Shown: positions 1 through 7,874 of the stretch, piece after piece
How the letters are laid out: the number at the start of each line of letters is the position of its first letter
Numbering within the stretch: the first letter of the stretch is position 1
Virus record (IMG/VR): IMGVR_UViG_3300020469_000167
Location: 1-30,517 of that record
Length of the DNA stretch: 30,517 nucleotides
Direction: 5' to 3' (one strand)
Source: a virus
Position numbers and translations under genes: made by a program
The notes under the pieces: generated by a model
What the model was told of the DNA's origin: nothing
Seen by the model: the letters and a program-made list of their open reading frames with translations, nothing else
The model's database searches: none

Positions 1-336
1 AAAGAGACTGAACTTATCAATGAAAGATTGGGAGTAGTCGCTGCTGTCGATCCTTACATTGGTAAATATTTCTCACTGGACTATGTTCGTAGACATATTC
101 TCAAGCAAAAGGATGAAGAGATCATCGAGATCGACAAGCAAATGGCACAGGAAATCAAGGATGGCAAAGTTGCTGATCCTATGGAAGTACAACAACTAGA
201 AATGGGTGTACATCCAGAACAGATGCCTGGCGGTGCTATGAATCCTGATCCTAGTATGGGTCAAATGCCAGAAGATCCTGGCATAGATGGTAGTGCCACA
301 GAAGCTCCTGAGATGCCCAACGGCGGCGAAATATAA
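1..336 (+). CDS. 20: Portal vertex protein gp20, C-terminal part (5' end outside window)
   Basis: Open from base 1 to a TAA at 334-336, about 111 residues, with no start in the window. In T4-like phages gp20 forms the dodecameric portal through which DNA enters the capsid and on which the prohead is initiated. The visible part has a helical stretch with DYVRRHILKQ followed by a charged segment, then a low-complexity tail rich in Met, Pro, Gly and Asp, as cyanophage portals often have. The identification rests mainly on synteny: it directly precedes the core protein, protease, scaffold and capsid genes in T4 order. The tail alone is not diagnostic. The stop codon overlaps a late-promoter box for the next gene. 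Confidence 0.85.
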   Translation, partial: KETELINERLGVVAAVDPYIGKYFSLDYVRRHILKQKDEEIIEIDKQMAQEIKDGKVADPMEVQQLEMGVHPEQMPGGAMNPDPSMGQMPEDPGIDGSATEAPEMPNGGEI

Positions 337-339
337 ATA
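332..339 (+). promoter_or_regulatory. T4-type late promoter box TATAAATA
   Basis: An exact TATAAATA octamer spans the gp20 stop codon and lies 30 bases before the gp67-like start. T4 late promoters consist of just this element, read by the phage sigma factor gp55, and cyanophage late promoters use NATAAATA. The position ahead of the prohead core genes fits late expression. Confidence 0.7.
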
Positions 340-368
340 ATACTAGTCTAATTCTATATTGACAATAA

Positions 369-671
369 ATGGATAATGATTTACTTGATATGATCGCTGC
401 AGGCCAAGACGGATCTGCAACCGACATACATGACAAGATCAAGGATCTACTGTATGCTAAGGCAGCAGAGAACGTTGACATAGTGAAACCAGCAGTCACC
501 GCTGACATGTTTGGTGGACCTAATCCTCATCTAAACACTGAGGAAGAGCCAGAAGAAGAAGAATCTCCTGGCACACCCAGTTCTGTTGAGGATACAGCAG
601 AAGTTGAAGAACCTGTCGCAGAGACAGAACCAGTTGATGATGCAGTAGAAGAGGAACAACCTGAGGCTTAA
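369..671 (+). CDS. 67: Small acidic prohead core protein, gp67-like
   Basis: 100 residues. The N-terminal part (about 1-45) is probably helical. The remainder is extremely acidic (runs of Glu with Pro, Val and Thr), typical of a disordered scaffold-core protein. In T4 the gene between portal and protease encodes gp67, an acidic prohead core component that the gp21 protease degrades during maturation. The assignment rests on position and composition, because this class diverges too fast for sequence recognition. It ends two bases before the gp21 start, so the two are translationally coupled. No membrane segment is visible. Confidence 0.6.
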   Translation: MDNDLLDMIAAGQDGSATDIHDKIKDLLYAKAAENVDIVKPAVTADMFGGPNPHLNTEEEPEEEESPGTPSSVEDTAEVEEPVAETEPVDDAVEEEQPEA

Positions 672-672
672 C

Positions 673-1407
673 ATGAAACTCATCACAGAAGAGATCGAAA
701 CCGCTAAGGTTCTTATCGAAGAAAAAGACGGTAAGAGGAATATGTTTATTGAGGGTATCTTTTTACAAGGAAACCTTAAGAACAGAAACGGACGTTTTTA
801 TCCAGTAGAAACTCTTGAAAAAGAGGTAAGCAGATATAACGAAGCGTTTGTTGGCAAAGGTCGTGCTCTTGGTGAGTTAGGTCACCCAGAAGGTCCTACT
901 GTAAACTTAGACAGAGTATCCCACAAGATTGTAGACCTTCATAGAGAAGGAACCAATTTTGTTGGTAAAGCACAAATCCTCAATACACCAATGGGTAAGA
1001 TTGCACAGTCACTATTAGATGACGGTGTTACTCTTGGAGTATCATCAAGAGGTATGGGAAGTCTTAAAGACACTAGCGAAGGCTACAAAGTTGTCGGTGA
1101 AGACTTTATGCTTGCCACTGCTGCTGATATAGTAGCAGATCCTTCTGCCCCTGACGCTTTCGTCAATGGCATCATGGAAGGAGTTGATTGGGTTTGGGAG
1201 GCAGGAATCCTAAAGGCAAAACAGTCACAGATTGCAGTTGTAGAACAAAAGACTATGACTCACCCTGCGATTGCGGTTGCTGAGCCTGAAAGGGCAGTGG
1301 AGGAAGTCATTGAGAAGACTCAAAAAACTATAAATAAACTAGTAGATCAAGGTCAACTTGACGAGAAGAAGTTGGAAATCTTCCAAAACTTCTTATCAAA
1401 TCTTTGA
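673..1407 (+). CDS. 21: Prohead core protease gp21
   Basis: 244 residues. This serine protease of the T4 prohead has a herpesvirus-assemblin-like fold. It cleaves scaffold and capsid proteins at sites ending (L/I)-x-E, emptying the core before DNA packaging. Visible landmarks are NRNGRFYP (about 38-44), the GELGHP segment with the probable catalytic His71, and GVSSRG with the probable nucleophile Ser124 or Ser125. The C-terminal 50 residues are charged and helical and may be a self-cleaved tether. It starts at ATG 673 directly after the gp67-like stop. Length and order match other T4-like phages. Confidence 0.93.
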   Translation: MKLITEEIETAKVLIEEKDGKRNMFIEGIFLQGNLKNRNGRFYPVETLEKEVSRYNEAFVGKGRALGELGHPEGPTVNLDRVSHKIVDLHREGTNFVGKAQILNTPMGKIAQSLLDDGVTLGVSSRGMGSLKDTSEGYKVVGEDFMLATAADIVADPSAPDAFVNGIMEGVDWVWEAGILKAKQSQIAVVEQKTMTHPAIAVAEPERAVEEVIEKTQKTINKLVDQGQLDEKKLEIFQNFLSNL

Positions 1408-1410
1408 TTT

Positions 1411-1418
1411 AATAAATA
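1411..1418 (+). promoter_or_regulatory. Candidate late promoter AATAAATA before gp22
   Basis: AATAAATA lies just after the gp21 stop and about 50 bases before the gp22 ATG, matching the cyanophage late consensus NATAAATA. The spacing leaves a leader of roughly 40 bases with GACGGAGAG upstream of the start codon. Short AT-rich motifs occur by chance, so this rests on position. Confidence 0.5.
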
Positions 1419-1467
1419 AACATAGATTATACGATATCTAAACACGTTTTACGACGGAGAGTTCAAA

Positions 1468-2556
1468 ATGTCCCGTGGAGATTTACAAGAAATGGATGTA
1501 AAGACACAGCAATCTAATACCGCTGTAAATAGTGGAGCAGGCAAAGGTGATCCAATGCCCTCTACTCCCAATTACGTTCCTGATGGTCAAGGTTCCGTTG
1601 AAGATCTTGGTGGTCCTACGCCTGAGAACTCAAAGCCTGATGACAACAGCAACATGCTTAAAACGCCAACCGTTACTATTAAGCAAGTTAAAGACGTAAT
1701 TACTAAAAACGCTGGTAAAGCTGACCCAATGCCTACTGCACCAAAGTATGCCGAAGAGGCAGAAGCCGACGAATCCCAAGAGGTTGTCGCGGAAGAGGAA
1801 GCAACTGAAGAGAAAGAGAAGATCGATCTCAACAGTGCTATCGAGGAAGATGTTAACGCACTTCTTTCTGGAGAAGACCTTTCTGAGGAATTCAGAGAAA
1901 AGGCTAAGGTGATTTTCGAGGCATCTATCAATGCTAAGATCACAGATATCGAGAATCAGTTAAACGAAGAGTATGAGAAAGCACTCAACGAACAGGTTGA
2001 GGAAATCAAAGTCGAACTCACTGAGAGAACCGACTCATACCTCGAATATGTCGCCCAAGAATGGATGGAGGAAAATGCTATCGCTATCGAGAAAGGCATT
2101 AAATCCGAAATGACTGAATCCTTCATGGAAGGCATGAAAAATCTTTTTGAAACACATTATGTAACCTTACCTGAAGATAAATATGATGTACTAGAAAATA
2201 TGGTAGACAAGCTTGATGAAATGGAGACGAAGCTCAACGAGCAGATAGAGAAGAATGTTGCACTCAACCAAAGACTTGGTAAGTCAACTGCCTCCACTAT
2301 CCTAAATGATGTTGCTGAAGGTCTTGCAGTATCTCAAAAAGAGAAACTACAAACCCTCGCAGAAAGTGTTGAGTTTGAAAGTGAAGAATCCTATCGTGGA
2401 AAACTGGAGACCCTTAAGGAGTCATACTTCAAAGGTAATAAGTCTCAAGCAACTGCCACGTCTGCACCTCAAGAACTCAAAGAAGAAGCAGAACATGTAG
2501 AACCATCAACTGGATCTATGGCTGCATATCTTGATGCACTAGGACGTATGAAATAG
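1468..2556 (+). CDS. 22: Prohead core scaffold protein gp22
   Basis: 362 residues. This is the internal scaffold on which gp23 assembles, later removed by gp21. The first 100 residues are Pro/Gly-rich and contain a repeat: a block around GKGDPMPSTP (24-37) recurs as GKADPMPTAP (82-95). Residues about 95-340 are highly charged, Glu/Lys-rich and probably long helices or coiled coil, with many L-x-E tripeptides that could be gp21 cleavage sites (LSE, LNE, LTE). A purine-rich GACGGAGAG before ATG 1468 supports the start. T4 gp22 is about 270 residues, so this one is longer, mainly at the N-terminus. It sits between gp21 and gp23 as expected. Confidence 0.9.
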   Translation: MSRGDLQEMDVKTQQSNTAVNSGAGKGDPMPSTPNYVPDGQGSVEDLGGPTPENSKPDDNSNMLKTPTVTIKQVKDVITKNAGKADPMPTAPKYAEEAEADESQEVVAEEEATEEKEKIDLNSAIEEDVNALLSGEDLSEEFREKAKVIFEASINAKITDIENQLNEEYEKALNEQVEEIKVELTERTDSYLEYVAQEWMEENAIAIEKGIKSEMTESFMEGMKNLFETHYVTLPEDKYDVLENMVDKLDEMETKLNEQIEKNVALNQRLGKSTASTILNDVAEGLAVSQKEKLQTLAESVEFESEESYRGKLETLKESYFKGNKSQATATSAPQELKEEAEHVEPSTGSMAAYLDALGRMK

Positions 2557-2595
2557 GAATTCGTTAATTTTTAAGTAAACAACTCTTACAGACCG

Positions 2596-4002
2596 ATGCA
2601 ACAAAACATCAATTATCAACAACTCACTGAAAAGTGGGCCCCCCTTCTAGATCACGAAGGGTCAGATCCAATTAAAGATTCACACAGAAGGAACGTTACT
2701 GCGGTTCTTCTCGAAAACCAAGAGCAAATGCTCAGAGAAGAGAATGCTTTCCAGTCTTTGACAGAAGCATCTCCTACTAACTCCGCTGGAACTGGTGGAT
2801 TTAGTGGCGGTTCAGCTGCAGGTGGTCCTGTTGCTGGTTTCGACCCTGTGTTGATTAGTCTTATCAGACGTGCAATGCCTAACTTGGTCGCATATGACCT
2901 TGCTGGTGTTCAACCAATGTCTGGTCCTACAGGACTTATCTTCGCAATGAGATCCAGATTCACTAATCAGAGTGGAACTGAGGCTCTATTCGACGAACCA
3001 GATACAAGCTTCTCTGGACAGAACTCCTCCCAGAACCTTACAGGTGGCATGACCGATGTTGCCGCTGGTTTCGGTACTACATCTGGACCTAACGGCACGA
3101 ACCCAGGCGTTCTTAACCCCGTTGGTTCTGCAACTACCACTGACTACTCTGTTGGTCAAGGTATGCAGACAGGTGATTCTGAGGCACTAGGAGACGCTGC
3201 TGGAAATGCTTTCCAAGAGATGGCGTTCAGTATTGAGAAAGTTACTGTGACTGCGAAGTCCAGAGCACTCAAAGCTGAGTACAGTTTAGAATTGGCTCAA
3301 GACCTTAAGGCAATTCACGGATTAAACGCTGAGTCTGAACTCGCAAACATTCTCTCCACAGAGATTCTTGCAGAGATCAACCGCGAAGTCATCCGTACAA
3401 TCTATAAGGTTGCTGAGCAAGGTGCAACAATCAACACTGCAACTGCTGGTACATTCGACCTTGACACTGACTCCAACGGTCGTTGGTCAGTTGAGAAGTT
3501 CAAAGGACTTCTATTCCAGATCGAAAGAGATGCGAACCAAATCGCACAAAGAACTCGTAGAGGGAAGGGTAACGTTGTCCTTTGTTCTGCTGACGTTGCT
3601 TCTGCCCTTACAATGGCGGGAATCCTTGATTACACCCCTGCACTTAACGCTAACTTAAACGTTGACGACACTGGCAACACATTTGCTGGTACACTTGCTG
3701 GTAAGTACAAAGTTTACATCGATCCTTTCGCTGCAAACAACGACGCTAATCAGTACTACGTTGTCGGTTACAAGGGTACTAACCCTTATGACGCTGGACT
3801 GTTCTACTGCCCTTACGTTCCTCTTCAGATGGTTCGTGCCGTGGGTCAGGACACCTTCCAACCAAAAATCGGGTTTAAGACTCGTTACGGAATCGTTGCA
3901 AACCCATTTGCCGAAGGTAACGTATCTAACCAAGGTCTTGGAAGACTTCTTTCCAACGCTAACCGTTACTACAGACGTGTTAAGGTTGCTAACCTTATGT
4001 GA
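2596..4002 (+). CDS. 23: Major capsid protein precursor gp23
   Basis: 468 residues, HK97 fold by family. It forms the hexamers of the capsid. The N-terminal about 57 residues are charged and helical and end in SLTE followed by Ala58. This matches the gp21 cleavage rule and the T4 site (after residue 65), so the mature protein should begin at Ala58. Downstream are the conserved ISLIRRAMPNLVAYDLAGVQPM block and the TRYG-containing C-terminal region (part of KIGFKTRYGIVANPFAEG) typical of T4-like capsids. The codon choice looks richer in C-ending codons than in neighbouring small genes, as expected for a highly expressed gene. A strong terminator follows. Confidence 0.97.
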   Translation: MQQNINYQQLTEKWAPLLDHEGSDPIKDSHRRNVTAVLLENQEQMLREENAFQSLTEASPTNSAGTGGFSGGSAAGGPVAGFDPVLISLIRRAMPNLVAYDLAGVQPMSGPTGLIFAMRSRFTNQSGTEALFDEPDTSFSGQNSSQNLTGGMTDVAAGFGTTSGPNGTNPGVLNPVGSATTTDYSVGQGMQTGDSEALGDAAGNAFQEMAFSIEKVTVTAKSRALKAEYSLELAQDLKAIHGLNAESELANILSTEILAEINREVIRTIYKVAEQGATINTATAGTFDLDTDSNGRWSVEKFKGLLFQIERDANQIAQRTRRGKGNVVLCSADVASALTMAGILDYTPALNANLNVDDTGNTFAGTLAGKYKVYIDPFAANNDANQYYVVGYKGTNPYDAGLFYCPYVPLQMVRAVGQDTFQPKIGFKTRYGIVANPFAEGNVSNQGLGRLLSNANRYYRRVKVANLM

Positions 4003-4023
4003 TTTAGATATTACATATCTTAC

Positions 4024-4051
4024 AGAGAGACCCGAAAGGGTCTCTTTTTTT
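4024..4051 (+). terminator. Rho-independent terminator after gp23
   Basis: Perfect 8-bp stem AGAGACCC / GGGTCTCT closed by a GAAA tetraloop and followed by a T-run. It lies 22 bases after the capsid stop and ends the head transcript. Confidence 0.95.
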
Positions 4052-4057
4052 GTGCCT

Positions 4058-4075
4058 ATATAGTAAGCACTATAT
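4058..4075 (+). repeat. Short inverted repeat in leader of the next gene
   Basis: ATATAGT (4058-4064), AAGC loop, ACTATAT (4069-4075), a perfect 7-bp palindrome ending 11 bases before ATG 4087. It could be an operator, a promoter element or a hairpin in the mRNA leader. Nothing else in the sequence decides between these. Confidence 0.4.
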
Positions 4076-4086
4076 TGTGTGAAATC

Positions 4087-4710
4087 ATGACACAACCAAA
4101 CGGAAGTAAGTGGAAGTGGATCTCTATAGGCACGGTTGGTAGTCTCTTGGCAGTATCACATATCGGTATGATAGGTATGTTAAGTCAAAGAGGATCTAAA
4201 CTACCAAATATAAATTTGCCTGTAGGTGACTACACCTCTTATAGAGCTGAAGTAGGAAAAGATGGATACCGCATTGACTATAAGGGTAATGACCCTACAG
4301 TTATGCGTGTGGAAAGGGATAAGAATGTAAAGGCTGGCTTTCTGGGACTGGGTAATAATAAAATCACAGTCGTGGAAGAGTACGCTATGGACGGCGCTCA
4401 TCACCAAGGAGGACCTACATCCAACGCAAGGTCTTGGCAAGATGATACCAACGGAGGAAATCAGTCGGGAAAGCTCACTGCCCAACAAGTCGAGTGTATC
4501 GAGGCGGTCGGTGGAGGCAAACAGACAGGCAGGGTTGTTGGGACTAGTGTGGGTGCTGCTGTTGCTCCTGCCGTTATGGGGATTCCCTTTGTTGGGTGGC
4601 TTGCTGCTGGTTGGGTCGCTATGTTTGGCGGGAACCAAGGAGCGGAAATAGGTGGTAATATGGCTTCTGAACTTTCAGATGTCTGTGAAGACCCCGACTT
4701 TGCTGAATAA
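4087..4710 (+). CDS. Hypothetical protein with N-terminal anchor and C-terminal glycine zipper
   Basis: 207 residues from ATG 4087; a TTG at 4075 in frame is less likely because it lies at the edge of an inverted repeat. Residues about 9-33 form a hydrophobic segment (WISIGTVGSLLAVSHIGMIG) like an uncleaved signal anchor. The middle is soluble and charged. Residues about 145-190 are rich in Gly/Ala/Val (GTSVGAAVAPAVMG...) and look like a glycine-zipper membrane hairpin of the kind seen in pore-forming or membrane-spanning proteins. I do not recognise a family. It stands alone between the gp23 terminator and the gp3 promoter, so it is probably its own transcription unit. A role at the cell envelope is inference. 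Confidence 0.75.
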   Translation: MTQPNGSKWKWISIGTVGSLLAVSHIGMIGMLSQRGSKLPNINLPVGDYTSYRAEVGKDGYRIDYKGNDPTVMRVERDKNVKAGFLGLGNNKITVVEEYAMDGAHHQGGPTSNARSWQDDTNGGNQSGKLTAQQVECIEAVGGGKQTGRVVGTSVGAAVAPAVMGIPFVGWLAAGWVAMFGGNQGAEIGGNMASELSDVCEDPDFAE

Positions 4711-4713
4711 ATA
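4706..4713 (+). promoter_or_regulatory. Candidate late promoter AATAAATA before gp3-like gene
   Basis: AATAAATA overlaps the stop of the preceding gene and lies 12 bases upstream of ATG 4726. It matches the NATAAATA late consensus. If used, the mRNA leader would be only a few bases, which fits the lack of a clear Shine-Dalgarno sequence before this start. Confidence 0.5.
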
Positions 4714-4725
4714 AAGATAAAACCC

Positions 4726-5292
4726 ATGAGCAGAGATTACACGGAGGTTGCAGGATCTGACCTCTTTGATAGACAAATCAAAAATAGGAATTTTCTGTCT
4801 CCAGCTGGATTCAAATTCTCCTTACAGAAAGCTCCAAAGGTTGATTTCTTTTCCAAGTCAGTATCCTTACCAAACATAACGTTAGGTGCTGCAATCCAAA
4901 GCACATATCTCAGAGACATTCCTGTTCCTGGCGATAAGTTGCAGTATGGTGATCTGGATGTAGAATTCTTTATAGATGAAAACTTAGAGAACTATCTACA
5001 GATCGAACAGTGGATGAGAGCTCTTGGATTTCCTGAGTCTTTATCAGAGGCAATCAGTTTGGATCCTCAAGAGACAAATCTGTTGCAAGCTGCCAGATCA
5101 GACGGAACAATACTAGTTTACAACAGTAGTTTCCTTCCTATCGCTAAGGTTGATTTCAAAGATATGTTCCCAACTTCTTTGACACCAGTTCAATTTACAG
5201 CTGATGCAACTGATATAAATTATATTGTAGCGACTGCTACTTTCAAATATACTATTTTTAATGTGGAGAGTCTATTAGGTGATGAATCTTGA
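4726..5292 (+). CDS. 3: Probable tail completion and sheath stabiliser, gp3-like (tail-tube-like fold)
   Basis: 188 residues, no membrane segment. Proteins of this type begin with a conserved N-terminus (FLSPAGFKFSLQ) and contain VSLPNITLGAAIQST and a FFIDENLENYLQIEQWM block, a pattern shared by tail-tube and tube-terminator proteins. In cyanophages the gene between gp23 and uvsY is usually annotated gp3, which in T4 ends the tail tube and stabilises the sheath. A second gp19-like tube protein is the alternative. I rely on synteny and length (T4 gp3 is about 176 residues). Its end overlaps uvsY by 11 bases. Confidence 0.65.
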   Translation: MSRDYTEVAGSDLFDRQIKNRNFLSPAGFKFSLQKAPKVDFFSKSVSLPNITLGAAIQSTYLRDIPVPGDKLQYGDLDVEFFIDENLENYLQIEQWMRALGFPESLSEAISLDPQETNLLQAARSDGTILVYNSSFLPIAKVDFKDMFPTSLTPVQFTADATDINYIVATATFKYTIFNVESLLGDES

Positions 5293-5707
5293 ATTTATAC
5301 AAAATTTATGGGATAAAGATTCCATAATTGATAATGAATTATTACACAATGAGTCAACAAAAATCCCCGCCTTACACGCAAAGTACTACAAAATTTACAC
5401 CAACATCCTGACACTACAGAAGGCTCAGGAAACTCAGTACAAAATTTTAAAGAAGGAGAAGTGGCAATACTATACAGGTAAGTCATCGCCAGAAGTATAT
5501 GTAGAAAAACCTTTTGACTATAAAGTTTTAAAAGCAGACTTAGACAAATATTTTGACGCAGATCCAGAACTTATCAGGTGTACTGCAAAGATAGAATACT
5601 ATCAGATCATGTTAGATTATCTGGAAAGTATTCTCAAGGTTATACAGAATCGAACGTATCAAATTAAAAATGCCATTGAGTGGCAGCGATTTACGAATGG
5701 ATTATGA
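5282..5707 (+). CDS. uvsY: Recombination mediator UvsY
   Basis: 141 residues from ATG 5282; a GTG at 5279 is in frame. UvsY loads the UvsX recombinase onto gp32-covered single-stranded DNA. The protein is small, lysine-rich and largely helical, with the family-like NLEFIQNLWDKDS start and a KVIQNRTYQIKNAIEWQRF helix at the end. T4 UvsY has 137 residues. It overlaps the gp3-like gene upstream and shares ATGA with uvsW downstream, so the three are translated as a coupled set. The partner uvsX lies at the other end of the window. Confidence 0.9.
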   Translation: MNLEFIQNLWDKDSIIDNELLHNESTKIPALHAKYYKIYTNILTLQKAQETQYKILKKEKWQYYTGKSSPEVYVEKPFDYKVLKADLDKYFDADPELIRCTAKIEYYQIMLDYLESILKVIQNRTYQIKNAIEWQRFTNGL

Positions 5708-7158
5708 GTGATCTTATTATTGTTAAGAAGAATGAGGTACATCTCACAGTAGATGCACCACCCCATGTACAACAAGAACTGTCAGACTATTTTACCTTTG
5801 ATGTTCCAGGCGCCAAGTATATGCCTCAGTATAGGAACAGACATTGGGATGGTAAGATCAGACTGTTCTCTACTGCAACAGGTGAGTTGTATGTGGGATT
5901 ATTGGATAAAGTTATTGCTTGGGCAAGAAAAGCAAATTACAGTGTAGAGTTCAAAAATAATGAAACCTATGGTACTCCTTTTGAAGAGAATGAGGAGATA
6001 TCATTAGAAGGCGTGAAAGATTATATGTCTGCAATTTCTAGTTTCAAACCTAGAGATTATCAAGTAGATGGTGTATATGATGCACTCAAATACAATAGAA
6101 GATTAATTATATCTCCAACTGGGTCAGGCAAGTCTCTGATGATATATGCCGTTGCGAGATATCATGTAGGGAGAAAGAGAAGAATATTATTAGTCGTCCC
6201 CACTACCTCTCTCGTAGAACAGATGTATAAGGACTTTATAGATTACGGATGGGATGTCGAGAAATATTGTCATAAGGTCTATGCAGGTAGGAAAAAGACT
6301 ACACAACAACGTGTGACCATATCAACATGGCAGTCTATCTATACTATGGATAAGACATTCTTTGCTCAGTTTGATGTGATTATAGGAGACGAAGCGCATC
6401 AATTCAAGTCCAAATCTCTGATTGGTATCATGTCTAAGATGAGAGATACTAAGTATAGGTATGGATTTACTGGAACTCTGAGTGGGTCACAGACACACAA
6501 ATGGGTACTAGAAGGATTGTTTGGTCCTTCTTACAAAGTAACTCAGACATCAGATCTGCAAAAGAAAGGTCAACTCGCCAAGTTGGATATTAGAATTATA
6601 TTGTTAAAGCATCCAGCAATTCCCTTTGATGATTATAGGGAAGAGATGAATTATATCATAGAACATGAGAAGAGAAACTTGTTCATTAGAAATCTTACTT
6701 TAAGTTTGAAGGGTAACACCCTAGTCCTATTCAGTAGAGTAGAAGCTCATGGTGAACCACTATATAATTTAATCAACAACGATAACGATAGAAAAGTCTT
6801 TTATGTTCATGGAGGTGTGGATAGTGAAGAGAGGGAAGAGGTTAGATCTATCGTTGATAGAGAAGCAGACGCTATCATTGTTGCGTCTTATGGAACTTTT
6901 TCTACAGGAATTAACATTAAAAACTTACATAATGTCATTTTTGCATCACCTAGCAAATCTAGAATTAGAAATCTACAAAGTATTGGTAGGGTACTTAGAA
7001 AAGGAAAGAACAAAAACAAAGCAATGTTATATGATATCGCAGATGACATCACAGTCAATAATAAAAAGAACTACACATTGAATCATTTGATGGAACGTGT
7101 TAAAATATACAATGAGGAAAACTTTGATTATGAAATTAGAACTGTTTACTTAAAATAA
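5704..7158 (+). CDS. uvsW: RNA-DNA and DNA helicase UvsW
   Basis: 484 residues from ATG 5704, chosen because it overlaps the uvsY stop as ATGA; an upstream in-frame start at 5680 would lie deep inside uvsY. UvsW is an SF2 helicase that unwinds R-loops and branched DNA and shifts T4 from origin to recombination-dependent replication. Seen: an N-terminal domain with HWDGKIRLF (about 47-55), Q-motif-like FKPRDYQ (114-120), Walker A TGSGKS (139-144), DEAH box (GDEAHQF), motif III (FTGTL) and motif VI (SIGRVLRKG). Length is close to T4 UvsW plus UvsW.1. Confidence 0.96.
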   Translation: MSDLIIVKKNEVHLTVDAPPHVQQELSDYFTFDVPGAKYMPQYRNRHWDGKIRLFSTATGELYVGLLDKVIAWARKANYSVEFKNNETYGTPFEENEEISLEGVKDYMSAISSFKPRDYQVDGVYDALKYNRRLIISPTGSGKSLMIYAVARYHVGRKRRILLVVPTTSLVEQMYKDFIDYGWDVEKYCHKVYAGRKKTTQQRVTISTWQSIYTMDKTFFAQFDVIIGDEAHQFKSKSLIGIMSKMRDTKYRYGFTGTLSGSQTHKWVLEGLFGPSYKVTQTSDLQKKGQLAKLDIRIILLKHPAIPFDDYREEMNYIIEHEKRNLFIRNLTLSLKGNTLVLFSRVEAHGEPLYNLINNDNDRKVFYVHGGVDSEEREEVRSIVDREADAIIVASYGTFSTGINIKNLHNVIFASPSKSRIRNLQSIGRVLRKGKNKNKAMLYDIADDITVNNKKNYTLNHLMERVKIYNEENFDYEIRTVYLK

Positions 7159-7356
7159 AAGTCTTATTTGAGGAATCCCTGATAGAACTAATCGAAAGAT
7201 TTAATGAAGATTACTTAGAACTGTTATTTGTTTAACTGGCAGAGCGTTTCTTAATATCAATGCTAATACAAATCACACCTTTTGTGAGTGACTAAATATG
7301 AATATAGACTACTTATCAACAGTATTATAAACAAAACTACTACAGGAAAAGATTAA
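7159..7356 (+). other. Intergenic region with a small hairpin and a short coding-like remnant
   Basis: 198 bases without a full gene. The frame at 7161-7232 reads VLFEESLIELIERFNEDYLE and ends LLFV-stop, which looks like real acidic helical protein but has no ATG, GTG or TTG start in a sensible place. A weak hairpin (TCACA 7273-7277 / TGTGA 7283-7287) follows. The AT-rich stretch 7300-7335 probably carries a promoter for the next gene, but I cannot pick a convincing pair of boxes. Confidence 0.4.
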
Positions 7357-7773
7357 ATGGAAGAAGATTTCTACGCCTCAATCAAATTAGTATCGGGAGA
7401 GGAAATCTTTGGTGAAGTCATGCCGTCTGAAGAAAATGGTCGCACGGTTTTAATTATAAGTGATCCTGTAGAAATTGAAACAATAAGCATGGATGGGAGA
7501 CATGAAGGTCTCCGCATGATGCCATGGTTGAGAAGTATGCCTGTTGACAATATTATTATTATTCCTATGGACAGAGTAATTACTGTTGTTGAGGCACGCG
7601 AAGACTCAGATGTAGTAAAGTATTATCAGAAATTTATTTTCTCTAATCTCAATGGGGGATCTGGCGAGAAGATAAAGGTAACAAAAAAGATGGGATATGT
7701 AATTTCAGTTGAGAAGGCCAGAGAAAGTCTTGAGAAGCTATATAAGAAAGATGAAACATCTGAAGCTTCATAG
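7357..7773 (+). CDS. Sm-like small beta-barrel protein (first of three paralogues in the window)
   Basis: 138 residues. The first 90 residues read as a beta-rich Sm-like module: IKLVSGEEIFGEV (9-21, first strand pair), DPVEIETI, MMPWLRSMP, then IIIIPMDRVITVVEA (Sm2-like end). The tail is charged and helical. The same pattern (strand pair, a Pro-Trp in the middle, then V-T/A-x-V-E) recurs in the genes at 25282 and 25583. Sm/Hfq proteins form rings that bind RNA. That function here is inference from pattern only. It stands alone upstream of the late sigma factor gene, with a promoter between them. Confidence 0.75.
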   Translation: MEEDFYASIKLVSGEEIFGEVMPSEENGRTVLIISDPVEIETISMDGRHEGLRMMPWLRSMPVDNIIIIPMDRVITVVEAREDSDVVKYYQKFIFSNLNGGSGEKIKVTKKMGYVISVEKARESLEKLYKKDETSEAS

Positions 7774-7820
7774 CATTCCCTTGAACCCTTACAGAGTTAT
7801 TGTACACACATTTACATGAC

Positions 7821-7849
7821 TTGTCAAGTATCTCGTTTTGAGGTATAAT
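7821..7849 (+). promoter_or_regulatory. Host-type sigma-70 promoter for gp55
   Basis: TTGTCA (7821-7826), 17-base spacer, TATAAT (7844-7849). The predicted start site is near 7856, giving a short leader with GAGG (7863-7866) before ATG 7875. It is a near-consensus promoter for host polymerase, as expected for a gene that must be made before late transcription can begin. Confidence 0.85.
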
Positions 7850-7874
7850 AAAAGTAACACAAGAGGTAATATAG

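Noticed and set aside
3662-4063. A 133-codon + strand frame overlapping gp23
   Set aside because: It is out of frame with the clear capsid gene and its product is low-complexity Leu/Thr/Ser. There is no independent evidence.
3655-4095. A 146-codon open frame on the minus strand across the end of gp23
   Set aside because: It runs antisense through the capsid gene and its terminator, has an improbable Val/Ser/Thr-rich composition, and no promoter or ribosome site. It is a by-product of gp23 codon bias.
4201-4638. A 145-codon minus-strand frame opposite the glycine-zipper gene
   Set aside because: No start signal, and no other minus-strand gene exists in the window. The + strand frame has better structure.
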